Origin: Plesiocystis pacifica SIR-1
GTDB lineage: Bacteria; Myxococcota_A; Polyangia; Nannocystales; Nannocystaceae
Length of the DNA: 64,000 bases
Assembly (NCBI RefSeq): GCF_000170895.1
Contig: NZ_ABCS01000029.1
Span: forward strand, 33,468 to 97,467
Direction: 5' to 3'
Shown: positions 7,698 through 15,690 of the stretch, in pieces
How positions within the stretch are numbered: the stretch's first letter is position 1
Layout: each line of letters starts with the position of its first letter
Made by a program: the position numbers and the translations under genes
Notes under the pieces: model-generated
Seen by the model: only the letters and a program-made list of their open reading frames with translations
What the model was told of the DNA's origin: nothing
Database searches by the model: none

Positions 7698-8693
7698 ATG
7701 CTGCCGAACTACTGGTATCCGATCCTGTTCAGCCGTCGTGTCCGCCAGCGCCCCGTCGCGCTGCGCCGCGGCGGCGTCGACCTGGTCCTGTTTCGCAACG
7801 CCCGCCGCGAGCTGGTGTGCCTGCGCGATCGCTGCCCGCACCGCGGCGTGCCCTTGAGCCTCGGCTTCGTCCGCGCGGGGCGGCTCGTGTGCGGCTATCA
7901 CGGCTTCGAATTCGACGACGCCGGGGCCTGCGTCCGCATGCCCTGCGAGGGCCCCGACGCCCGCATCCCCGCCGGCATGTGCACCGACCGCTTCCCGGTC
8001 CGCGAGCGCGACGGGATCGTGTGGATGTTTTGGGGCGCGGACGGCCTGGCCGAGGCCACCGAGCTCCCTTACCTGCGCGCGACCGTCGGCTACGCCGGGA
8101 CCAGCCACGACTCGGAGCTCGAGTGGCCGCTGTCGTTCACGAACTCGCTCGAGAACAACTTCGACATCCACCACTTCAACTACGTGCACGGCTCGCAAGT
8201 GTCGATGGTCCGCGTCGGCAGCCTCGTGGGGGAGAGCGCCGTCGAGCTGCGCCCCGACGGCCTCGACTACCGCGCGAACGCCGAGCCCCTGCCCGGCGAG
8301 CGCGGCCGAACGCGGCGCTTCCTCGTCGAGTACCGCGCGCCGAGCTTGCAGGCCATCAACGTCGACCAGACCGGCATGGTCACCGTCTACGACTGCCCGA
8401 TCGACGCGGACACGACCTTCCGCATGCTCCGCATGTACCAGCCGATCACGATCCCGGTCGTCGGCAAGCTCGCCGCCATGGGCTTCACGCTGATGGCCGG
8501 GAAGTACGCCCAGCTCAACGAGGACCTCCCCTTCGCCCGGCACGTCGCCCCGCCCGGTCAGGACCGCCCCGTCCGCGCCGACGCGGGCATCACGGCCTTT
8601 CGCAAGTTCGTGCGCCAGCGCCTGCTCGACGCCCGCGCGGACGAGCTCCCAGAGCACGTCGCGGCCGCGATGGCCTGGCACGCGCCGCCCTGA
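7698..8693 (+). CDS. Rieske [2Fe-2S] non-heme iron oxygenase, alpha-subunit type
   Basis: 331 aa from the ATG at 7698; an in-frame GTG at 7677 sits inside the second operator and before the likely transcription start. The Rieske centre is complete: Cys46-x-His48 (CPH) and Cys65-x2-His68 (CGYH). The mononuclear iron site fits D156-x2-H159-x4-H164 within NNFDIHHFNYVH. This is the architecture of Rieske dioxygenases, demethylases and sterol-type desaturases, which use electrons from a separate reductase to hydroxylate or demethylate aromatic or polycyclic compounds. No reductase or ferredoxin gene is adjacent. The substrate cannot be read from the sequence. Likely induced when the divergent TetR regulator releases its two operators. 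Confidence 0.88.
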   Translation: MLPNYWYPILFSRRVRQRPVALRRGGVDLVLFRNARRELVCLRDRCPHRGVPLSLGFVRAGRLVCGYHGFEFDDAGACVRMPCEGPDARIPAGMCTDRFPVRERDGIVWMFWGADGLAEATELPYLRATVGYAGTSHDSELEWPLSFTNSLENNFDIHHFNYVHGSQVSMVRVGSLVGESAVELRPDGLDYRANAEPLPGERGRTRRFLVEYRAPSLQAINVDQTGMVTVYDCPIDADTTFRMLRMYQPITIPVVGKLAAMGFTLMAGKYAQLNEDLPFARHVAPPGQDRPVRADAGITAFRKFVRQRLLDARADELPEHVAAAMAWHAPP

Positions 8694-8710
8694 TCGCGGA
8701 GCGCCGCGTC

Positions 8711-8944
8711 AGAGGGTCGGCCAAAACGAGTTTGGCCAACCCTCTGTCTGCTTTAGCCGTCGTGGACGACGCCACGCCCTCCCTGCCCCACGTCCACGAC
8801 TCAATGACTGCCACGCCCCCGCTTGCGGGGGCGACCACGGGCCCTCTCACAGGCACGAACTCCATTGCCCACCAAGCCAAAGCGGAGGAGCGGACAGCGA
8901 CGAAGCGCCCCGGTCCCCAGCTCCCTGTGGGGGCAGAACAGAGC
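8711..8944 (-). repeat. Modular 3'-end repeat, locus 1 (B, A core, hairpin)
   Basis: Read on the minus strand, module B starts directly after the stop of the aldehyde dehydrogenase gene (at 8944) and runs to about 8811. It includes a perfect CGCCCCCGC/GCGGGGGCG hairpin and the conserved GGCTTGGTGGGCAATGG. The A core follows (8759-8803: arms GTCGTGGACG and CGTCCACGAC), then a separate hairpin at 8711-8745 whose ends are AGAGGGT and ACCCTCT. It fills the gap between two convergent genes, so it may end transcription from either side. Confidence 0.8.
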
Positions 8945-10474
8945 TCAGTCCCAGCGAATCCCTTGAGCCAGGGGCAGCGCCGCCCCGCCGTTGACGGTGC
9001 AGGTCTGGCGGCGCATGTAGGCCTTCCACGCGTCGCTGCCCGCCTCGCGCCCGCCCCCGGTCGCCTTCTCGCCGCCGAAGGCCCCGCCGATCTCCGCCCC
9101 CGAGGTCCCGAGGTTGACGTTGGCGATGCCGCAGTCGCTGCCCGCCGGGCTGTAAAAGCGCTCGACGGCGCGGACGCTGTCGGTGAACAGGGCGCTCGAC
9201 AGGCCCTGCTCGACGCCGTTGTTCCAGGCCAGGGCGCGCTCGAGCTCGCCGTCGGGGTAGCTGCGCAGGTAGAGGATGGGGGCGAAGGTCTCGACCTCCA
9301 TGGGGCCAAAGGTGGCGTCGAGGTCGAGGCCTGGGGGCACGCGCACGAGGGCGGGCTGGACGTAGTGGCCGGGGCCGTCGAGGACCTCGCCGCCGGCCAA
9401 GACCGCGCCGCCTTGGTTGCGGATCTCGGCGAGCATCGCCGAGAAGCGGGCCACGGCCTGGGCGTCGATGAGCGGACCGACGAGCTTGGTGGCGTCCCGC
9501 GGGTCGCCGACGCGCTGGCCGATCTGCTCGTAGGCCGCCGTCAGCTTGGCCGTGAGCGCCTCGGCCACGCTGGCCTCGACGAACAGCCGGCGCGTGGTCG
9601 TGCAGCGCTGGCCCGCGGTCCCGGCCGCCCCGAAGGCGATGGCCCGCGTCGCCAGGTCCAGGTCCGCGCTGGCCTCGACGATGATCGCGTTGTTGCCCCC
9701 GAGCTCGAGCAGGGTCCGACCCAGGCGCGCGGCGACCCGCGGGGCCACGGCCCGACCCATGGCGCACGAGCCCGTGGCGCTGACCAGGGGAAAGCGCGGA
9801 TCGTCGACGAGGGCCTGGGCCACGGGATCGTCGGGGCCGATGATCAGCTGCATCGCGTCGCCAAAGCCAGCCTCGGCGAGCACCGGCTGGAGCAGGCCGT
9901 GGACCGCGAGGGCGCACAGCGGCGCGGCCAGGCTCGGCTTCCACACCACCGGGTCGCCGCACACCAGGGCGATGGCGGCGTTCCACGACCACACCGCCAC
10001 GGGGAAGTTGAAGGCCGAGATGCACAGCACCGGACCCAGGGGCAGCCACTGCTCGAACATCCGATGGTCGGGGCGCTCGGACAGCATGGTCCGCCCGCCG
10101 AGGCTGCGCGACAGCCCCGTGGCGAAGTCGCAGATGTCGATCATCTCCTGGACCTCGCCGCGGGCCTCCTCGATGCCCTTGCCGACCTCGGCGCAGACGA
10201 GCTGCGCGAGGGCTTGCTCGTGGGCGCGCAGCCGCTCGCCCATCTCGCGGACGAGGGCCCCGCGAGCCGGCCCGGGGTGCAGCCGCAGGCGCGCAAAGCA
10301 GCGCGTCGCCGCCTCGGTCTTGGCCTCGGCCGAGGCCAGATCATCCTGCGCCAGGTGGGCCAGGGCCGCGCCCGTCGACGGGTCGATGCAGGCCAAGCTC
10401 CCCTCCCCCGCTCCGACGTCCGGGAGTTCGAGGTCGAGGCTGGCGAAGATGGCGGCGAGTTCGGCGGAGGCCAT
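8945..10474 (-). CDS. Antiquitin-type aldehyde dehydrogenase (ALDH7; alpha-aminoadipate semialdehyde dehydrogenase)
   Basis: 509 aa, the usual length for ALDH7. The frame stays open upstream to 11128, but ATG 10474 is chosen because homology starts there and the upstream part is antisense to the next gene. Catalytic Glu257 is in LLELGG, catalytic Cys291 in GTAGQRCTTTRRL, and the cofactor loop is GSCAMG. The C-terminal signature NVNLGTSGAEIGGAFGGEK followed by TGGGREAGSDAWKAYMRR is the antiquitin hallmark. Known ALDH7 enzymes oxidise alpha-aminoadipate semialdehyde with NAD in lysine breakdown. No other lysine-catabolic gene is next to it, so the in vivo aldehyde is an inference. Confidence 0.9.
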   Translation of the reverse strand: MASAELAAIFASLDLELPDVGAGEGSLACIDPSTGAALAHLAQDDLASAEAKTEAATRCFARLRLHPGPARGALVREMGERLRAHEQALAQLVCAEVGKGIEEARGEVQEMIDICDFATGLSRSLGGRTMLSERPDHRMFEQWLPLGPVLCISAFNFPVAVWSWNAAIALVCGDPVVWKPSLAAPLCALAVHGLLQPVLAEAGFGDAMQLIIGPDDPVAQALVDDPRFPLVSATGSCAMGRAVAPRVAARLGRTLLELGGNNAIIVEASADLDLATRAIAFGAAGTAGQRCTTTRRLFVEASVAEALTAKLTAAYEQIGQRVGDPRDATKLVGPLIDAQAVARFSAMLAEIRNQGGAVLAGGEVLDGPGHYVQPALVRVPPGLDLDATFGPMEVETFAPILYLRSYPDGELERALAWNNGVEQGLSSALFTDSVRAVERFYSPAGSDCGIANVNLGTSGAEIGGAFGGEKATGGGREAGSDAWKAYMRRQTCTVNGGAALPLAQGIRWD

Positions 10475-10610
10475 GGGCGGTTGATAACACCAGGGCAAGG
10501 GCGTGATCACCCGGACCCGGAAAAAGCAGCCCAGCCGGGGTCTAGACCCTCGCGGGCAGGTGCATCGTGTCAGACTCAAGACGCGGACTCCACCTGCCGC
10601 CGCTCTTGCC

Positions 10611-12227
10611 ATGCAACGACGACTCGAATGGATGCGCCTGTCCCTGCTCGCCAGCTTGACCGCCACCCCCGCGTGTGGCCCGGGAGGGGTCGGCGAGACC
10701 GACTCGGGGGACTCGGGGACCAGCGCCGACGATGAGGTCGGGGCGACGGAGACCACGGAGTCCAGCTCCGGCGAGGGCACCGAGTCCACCGAAGAAGAGT
10801 CGACCGAGTCCACCGAAGAGTCGACCGAGTCCACCGAGTCGACCGAGTCCACCGAGTCCAGCACCGACACGACCGAGGAGTCGACCGAGTCCACCGAAGA
10901 GTCGACCGAGACCGAGACCGACACGACCGAGGAGTCGACCGACACCGGGCCGCCGCCCGAGGGCTGCAACGAGGCCCTGCCCATCTTCGACGCCGAGGAC
11001 AACTTCACCGGCTGGCTGCTGTGCGAGAACGGGGCGAAGATCCGCAGCCAGCAGCTCGACTGCGCGCCGATCGTCGCCGACTTCGAGCCCTGCGTGGACC
11101 CGAACGACAACTTTGGCTGCTCGTCCAACGACGAGTGCGGGTCGGGGCTGTGCGTCCAAAATGACTACAACTGCGGCTGCTACGAGCCGTGCACCAACGA
11201 CGCCGACTGCGGCGGAGAGTACGGCGCGTGCATCTGCCAGGGCGTCATCGGCATCACCAACGGCGTCGACGGCCCCCAGTGCGCGACCGACAACATCGAC
11301 GACTGCAAGGTCAACGCCGACTGCCCCAGCGGCATGTGTGGCGTGTCCGTCAACCGCTCGGACTGCGACGACTGGTCCATGCTCAGCTGCTACATGGGCA
11401 TGGACGAGTGCTACGCCGACGCCCACTGCGGCGCGGACGAGTACTGCGCGGCGGGCTGGGGCGACAACCCGTGGACCTGCGAGGGCGCCTACTGCCCGAT
11501 CGTCCCCGGCCGCCCGCTCATCGACGCGGGCGGCTCCCCCGTGCTCGCGCGCCTCGCCGAGGTCGACCCGAGCCCGGCCGAGGCCCGCTCGACGCTGACC
11601 ACCCACTACCTCGAGCTCGCCCTGCTCGAGCACGCCTCGGTCGCCTCCTTCGCCCGCGTGGGCATGCAGCTGACGGCCCTCGGCGCGCCGCCTTGGCTGC
11701 TGCGCGCCGTCCAGGCCGCGGCCCTCGACGAGATCGAGCACGCCCGCCTGGCCTTCGCCCTGGCCGAGCGCTTCGCCGGCCGCCCCCTCGAGCCCGGCGC
11801 CCTGCCCCTGGCCGAGGTGCCCCTCGCCGTGTCCCCCGAGCGCTTCGTCGACGAGCTGATCCGCGACGCCTGCGTCAACGAGACCCTCGCCGCGGCCGAG
11901 GCCCAGATCGCCGCGGACCACTGCGAGGACGCCGAGGCTCGGGCCTTCCACGGCCGCGTCGCCGTCGACGAGCTCGCCCACGCCCGCCTGGGCTGGGAGA
12001 CCCTCGCGTGGCTGTGCGAGCGCCACCCCGAGCTGCGCAGCCGGGCCCGCATCCAGCTCGCCCGCGCCCTGCGTCAGCGTGCCCCCGAGCGCAGCTTCGC
12101 CGAAGTCGCGACCCCGAGCTCGAGCGCCGCCTTTGGCGTGCTGTCCCCCAGCGTGCGCGCCGAGGTCCACGCGACCGCCCTGCGCACCCTCGTCGCGCCG
12201 GCCGCCGAGCTCATCCTCGGGGCCTGA
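10611..12227 (+). CDS. Lipoprotein with Cys-rich region and C-terminal ferritin-like diiron domain
   Basis: 538 aa from ATG 10611, chosen because a lipoprotein signal (LSLLASLTATPAC) follows at once; the frame is open upstream to 10503. Residues of about 24-115 are a Glu/Ser/Thr linker built on an ESTEST repeat. A region with more than 20 cysteines follows (CTNDADCGG; NADCPSGMCG; DAHCGADEYC). The last ~200 residues form a ferritin-like four-helix domain with the diiron pattern twice: LLEHASVASF with DEIEHARLAF, then VNETLAAAEAQI with VDELAHARLG (E...ExxH each time). Such a domain could bind iron or act as an oxidase at the outer membrane. The combination of lipid anchor, Cys-rich module and ferritin-like fold is unusual outside myxobacteria. 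Function unknown. Confidence 0.82.
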   Translation: MQRRLEWMRLSLLASLTATPACGPGGVGETDSGDSGTSADDEVGATETTESSSGEGTESTEEESTESTEESTESTESTESTESSTDTTEESTESTEESTETETDTTEESTDTGPPPEGCNEALPIFDAEDNFTGWLLCENGAKIRSQQLDCAPIVADFEPCVDPNDNFGCSSNDECGSGLCVQNDYNCGCYEPCTNDADCGGEYGACICQGVIGITNGVDGPQCATDNIDDCKVNADCPSGMCGVSVNRSDCDDWSMLSCYMGMDECYADAHCGADEYCAAGWGDNPWTCEGAYCPIVPGRPLIDAGGSPVLARLAEVDPSPAEARSTLTTHYLELALLEHASVASFARVGMQLTALGAPPWLLRAVQAAALDEIEHARLAFALAERFAGRPLEPGALPLAEVPLAVSPERFVDELIRDACVNETLAAAEAQIAADHCEDAEARAFHGRVAVDELAHARLGWETLAWLCERHPELRSRARIQLARALRQRAPERSFAEVATPSSSAAFGVLSPSVRAEVHATALRTLVAPAAELILGA

Positions 12228-12541
12228 GCGCTGCTTTGCCCCCACAGACGCCTGCGACCGGGGCGCTTCCTCGCTCCGCTCCTCCGCTTTGGCTTGGTGG
12301 GCAATGGAGTTCGTGCCTTGGAGAAGGCTCGTGGTCGCCCCCGCAAGCGGGGGCGTGGATTCGGTGACAGTCTCTGAGTCGAGGGCGTGGGGCAGGGAGG
12401 GCGTGGCTCGTCCTCGACGGCTAAAATAGACAGAGACTGTGAGTCACTCACAGTCTCTGAGTCGAGGGCGTGGGGCAGGGAGGGCGTGGCTCGTCCTCGA
12501 CGGCTAAAATAGACAGAGACTGTGAGTCACTCACAGTCTCT
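12228..12541 (+). repeat. Modular 3'-end repeat, locus 2 (B plus two identical A-hairpin units)
   Basis: Module B begins directly after the TGA of the ferritin-like gene (CTTTGCCCCCACAG) and runs to about 12365. Two A units follow, at 12375-12457 and 12458-12540, an exact 83-bp tandem duplication. Each contains a core with arms GTCGAGG and CCTCGAC, the G-rich loop, CGGCTAAAAT, and a perfect 27-nt palindrome (12432-12458 and 12515-12541; arms AGAGACTGTGAGT and ACTCACAGTCTCT). The arms differ from the other loci at both sides of the stem, so pairing is kept. No coding sequence is credible in 12228-12586. Confidence 0.82.
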
Positions 12542-12586
12542 GAAACGCGCTTGCGAACCGACGCGGCGCGACGCGATGATGCTCGG

Positions 12587-14431
12587 GTGCTCGCCCCGCT
12601 TCGCGTCGTTCTCCCCTCCATAGCCGTATTTGTGCTCGCGGGGTGCCCTGGCGGCACGGGCAGCGAGGCCCCCAACCCCGACGCCAGCTCCGACGAGGCC
12701 GGCGGCGAGCCGATGGCCTGCGAGGCCCGGCCCGCCGTGGCCCCGGGCGCCGACTTCTTCGCCGACGTGTCCGACGCGAGCGGGATCCGGGTCGACAACT
12801 TCTACGACCCGCCCGCCGAGGGCACGGTGATCAACGACCACAGCCGCCTGGCCTTCGCCGACATCGACGGCGACGGCTACGACGACATCGTCGCCCACAG
12901 CCTGTTCCCCAACCCTCAAAACGGCGTGCCCTTCGAGCACCTGGTGTTCCGCAACCGCGGCGACGGGAGCTTTGAGGATTTCTCGGACGCCTCGGGGCTG
13001 CGCGACGTGCAGGCCGGCTTCTTCGCCTTCGCCGACGTCGACAACGACGGCGATCAGGACGTGTTCGCCGGCCTCGACCTGCCCAACTACGAGCCCCACC
13101 GCAGCGCCATCTACCTCAACGACGGCGCCGGCCACTTCACCGCGCTGCCCGACGCGGGCGTCGAGTCCACGCCCACGGCCCACGCCAACGCGGTGTTCGC
13201 CGACTTCAACGGCGACGGCGTCGTCGACCTCTTCGTCGGCCTGGGCGGGACCTCGGCGGTGACCACCGACCAGCTCTACCGCGGCCTGGGCGACGGCCAC
13301 TTCGAGGACGTCACGCCGGCGCTGCAGGGCAACCAGGCCCGGCCCAGCAACGGCTCGGTGACCTGCAACTACGACGAGGACGGCGACCTCGACATCTTCG
13401 TCTCGACCTACTCGGTGAGCACCAACGGCGGCCACAACCTCTTGTTCGAGAACCAGGGCGGGGGGCTGTTCGAGGAGCTCGGCGAGGCCCGGGGCTTCGC
13501 CTACCTGCGCACCGGCAACTACTGGCTGTCGACCACGGGCATGGGCCAAGACGACGAGCCCGAGCCGCCCAGCGGGCTGTACCGCGGCAGCAACGGCTTC
13601 GGCATCGACTGCGGCGACGTCGACAACGACGGCGACCTCGACGTGCTGCTCACGACCATCTCGCACCCCGTCGACTCCGACTACAACCGCAAGTGGTCCG
13701 ACCCCAGCCAGCTGCTGATCAACGGCGGCGCCGGGGCCAGCTACGGCTTCGAGAACCAGTGGCTGGCCCGGGGCCTGCCCTTCAACGAGGGCGACGTCGA
13801 CGGGGCCCTGATCGACTTCGACAACGACGGCCTCCTCGACATCTCCCTGTCCCGAGAGCGCAAGTACGAGGGCAACTACACCGACGAACAGCAAAAGGGC
13901 TGGTTCGGGCTGATGCACCAGCTGCCCGACGGGAGCTTCGAGAGCCTCGGCGTGACCAGCGGCATCAACGACCCCGAGGAGGTGCTGCGGCGCATGAAGG
14001 GCGCCCAAAACCACGCCTGGTCGGACATCGACCACGACGGCGACCTCGACCTGCTCGTCGGCGGCCGCGACCAGGGCGGCGGCCGGCCCAACTTCCTGTT
14101 CCGCAACGATCTGGGCCAGGACAACCGCTGGCTGGCCGTGCGCGTCCACGGCGACGGCCAGGCCGTGTCCCGCGACGCCTTCGGCACCCGGGTCACCGTC
14201 CGGTCTGGGGAGCAGCTGCGCACCCGCGAGGCCAAGTCCAGCCGCGGCATGTACAACTCCGAGGACACCCGCGTGCTCCACTTTGGCCTCGGCGAGCTGC
14301 CCTGCGAAGACCTCGAGCTCCTCGTCCGCTGGCCCGACGGCACCGAGGTCAGCTTTGACCGCACGGCCTTCGGCGAGGACATGTTCCTGGACCTGAGCTA
14401 CCCCGACAGCCTCGTCGTCAGCGAGGGCTAG
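12587..14431 (+). CDS. FG-GAP/VCBS repeat lipoprotein with C-terminal ASPIC/UnbV domain
   Basis: 614 aa from a GTG at 12587, chosen because it puts a lipoprotein signal at the start (SIAVFVLAGC); the frame is open further up but runs back through the intergenic repeat. At least seven calcium-binding-like FG-GAP blades are visible: FADIDGDGYDDIV, FADVDNDGDQDVF, FADFNGDGVVDLF, NYDEDGDLDIF, CGDVDNDGDLDVLL, LIDFDNDGLLDIS and WSDIDHDGDLDLLVGG. They predict an integrin-like beta-propeller. The last ~110 residues match the ASPIC/UnbV domain (RDAFGTRVTV; VRWPDGTEVSF). Such proteins are secreted or surface-bound and may bind carbohydrate or protein ligands. The exact role is unknown. Confidence 0.88.
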   Translation: MLAPLRVVLPSIAVFVLAGCPGGTGSEAPNPDASSDEAGGEPMACEARPAVAPGADFFADVSDASGIRVDNFYDPPAEGTVINDHSRLAFADIDGDGYDDIVAHSLFPNPQNGVPFEHLVFRNRGDGSFEDFSDASGLRDVQAGFFAFADVDNDGDQDVFAGLDLPNYEPHRSAIYLNDGAGHFTALPDAGVESTPTAHANAVFADFNGDGVVDLFVGLGGTSAVTTDQLYRGLGDGHFEDVTPALQGNQARPSNGSVTCNYDEDGDLDIFVSTYSVSTNGGHNLLFENQGGGLFEELGEARGFAYLRTGNYWLSTTGMGQDDEPEPPSGLYRGSNGFGIDCGDVDNDGDLDVLLTTISHPVDSDYNRKWSDPSQLLINGGAGASYGFENQWLARGLPFNEGDVDGALIDFDNDGLLDISLSRERKYEGNYTDEQQKGWFGLMHQLPDGSFESLGVTSGINDPEEVLRRMKGAQNHAWSDIDHDGDLDLLVGGRDQGGGRPNFLFRNDLGQDNRWLAVRVHGDGQAVSRDAFGTRVTVRSGEQLRTREAKSSRGMYNSEDTRVLHFGLGELPCEDLELLVRWPDGTEVSFDRTAFGEDMFLDLSYPDSLVVSEG

Positions 14432-14785
14432 CCGACCCCGGTCAACTCGAGCGAAGCCTGCCCGCGCGGCGAGATCGGCCAGATCTGCGATGAACGCCCG
14501 TGCCGCAGGCCGCCGAACTCGGCCTGGAGCTCGTCGACCGCCGCCGCCCGGCGCCCGCCGAGGATCAACGCCCGACCCCGCGCCGCCAGGGCCCGAGCTG
14601 TCGGCCGTGCCCGCCCGTCGCACCCGTGCTCAACACTGCGCCCGTGGACGCCTGCCCTGCCCTGTTCGTGGTCCCGACCGCCTACCGAGAAAGACAGCCG
14701 CCCACGGGTTCAACGCCAGCTGAGTCCGTAGACGACGCTTTCGTGGATCATGGGTCCCGGCGCGGCCGGGGTGGGCGACTGCTGA
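14432..14785. other. Intergenic region, no gene seen
   Basis: Between two convergent genes. The ORFs crossing it lack family resemblance and overlap each other. A short CCCGG/CCGGG stem near 14756-14770 could help end transcription, but there is no T-run. Confidence 0.5.
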
Positions 14786-15262
14786 CTAGAGCTGAGCCCG
14801 GGCTTTGGCGCGGGCCTGTGCGCGGGCCTTGGCCCGGGCTTGCTCCTCGTCCGTGGCCGCGCGCTCGAGGGCGTCGAGGGCTGCGAGGACCGCAGGGATG
14901 TCGGCCTCGGGCACGGACAAAAAGCGAGCGGCCTGATCGCGCTGTTCCCAGCTGAAGGCCTTGATCTTGGCCCCGAGCCACGAGGCTGCCGTGGCCAGGC
15001 CCATGACCATGCGGCTCTTGGTGACGATCGCCGTGGGGCGGTCGCGCTCGGTCATGACCGTGACCGCGGCACGCCGCTGGGCGCTCGAGACCTCGACGGT
15101 GCCGACGCTGGTCCCGAGGTAGCCGCGCAAGGGCTCCCGCGTCCGCAGCTGTTCGAGGGTCTGGTCCCAGTCGTCCTTCGACATCACGCCGGTGGTGCTG
15201 AACGCCACCACGACGCCGGCGACATAGTCGACCTTGTGGATGGAGTTTTGCGACCCAGCCAT
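14786..15262 (-). CDS. Small soluble protein of unknown function, Ala/Arg/Lys-rich C-terminal repeat
   Basis: 158 aa from ATG 15262; the frame is open to 15376, but the upstream part is low in regular secondary structure. The body (YVAGVVVAFSTTGVMSKDDW; VGTVEVSSAQRRAAVTVMTE) has an alternating strand/helix pattern that loosely recalls STAS/SEC14-type or SpoIIAA-like regulators, a weak resemblance only. The C-terminus is a repeat of the type ARAKARAQARAKARAQ, probably a charged helix. No operon partner. Confidence 0.6.
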   Translation of the reverse strand: MAGSQNSIHKVDYVAGVVVAFSTTGVMSKDDWDQTLEQLRTREPLRGYLGTSVGTVEVSSAQRRAAVTVMTERDRPTAIVTKSRMVMGLATAASWLGAKIKAFSWEQRDQAARFLSVPEADIPAVLAALDALERAATDEEQARAKARAQARAKARAQL

Positions 15263-15297
15263 CTCGGATGACCACGATAAACCGGGTGCCTCGGGAG

Positions 15298-15663
15298 TCA
15301 CAACCCTCGAGCCGTCCTCGAGTCTGGTTTGGGTGGGGCTCCCGCGTCGCGTAGGCGGCCCGGGAGGGGCGAGCACGCGCCAAAACCATGCAGCAATGCC
15401 TGCACGAAGCGCTCGAGCTCGGCCCCTTCGAGCGGGGAGGTCCTGCGCGCAAATCCGGCGGCGTCGGCGGCGTCGCGAAGCGTACCTCCCAGGGCCGCGC
15501 AGCAGCGTTCGCGGAGTGCTCGGGCCGGTGTCCGGCTCGAGTTCGTGCGCAGCGCCTCAGTTCCAGGTTCGCCCATGGCGGCACACAGGCCCCCTGGCCG
15601 CAGGTCTTCGGTCGGAGTGATCTGGCGATCATTGGCGCTAGCAGTCGCCCACCCCGGCCGCAA
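15298..15663 (-). CDS. Possible small hypothetical protein (low confidence)
   Basis: A 121-codon frame lies in the 428-bp gap between two minus-strand genes and has a helical, coding-like middle (ARALRERCCAALGGTLRDAA; LEGAELERFVQALLHGFG). Third-codon-position GC is lower than in neighbouring genes and no family is recognised. It may be a real small gene or a decayed one. The rest of 15263-15690 shows nothing else. Confidence 0.3.
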   Translation of the reverse strand: MRPGWATASANDRQITPTEDLRPGGLCAAMGEPGTEALRTNSSRTPARALRERCCAALGGTLRDAADAAGFARRTSPLEGAELERFVQALLHGFGACSPLPGRLRDAGAPPKPDSRTARGL

Positions 15664-15690
15664 GCTGCGAGGGTCTCGCCCTCGGCGTGT

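Noticed and set aside
8945..11128. A 727-codon reading frame extending the aldehyde dehydrogenase by more than 200 residues
   Set aside because: The extra part is antisense to the Ser/Thr/Glu linker of the ferritin-like lipoprotein and reads as a Ser/Val/Asp repeat; dehydrogenase homology starts at 10474.
12228..12365. Short conserved peptide (ALAWWAMEFV-like) encoded in module B at several loci
   Set aside because: It is the translation of a conserved DNA repeat without a consistent start, ribosome site or stop; conservation is explained by the nucleotide repeat.
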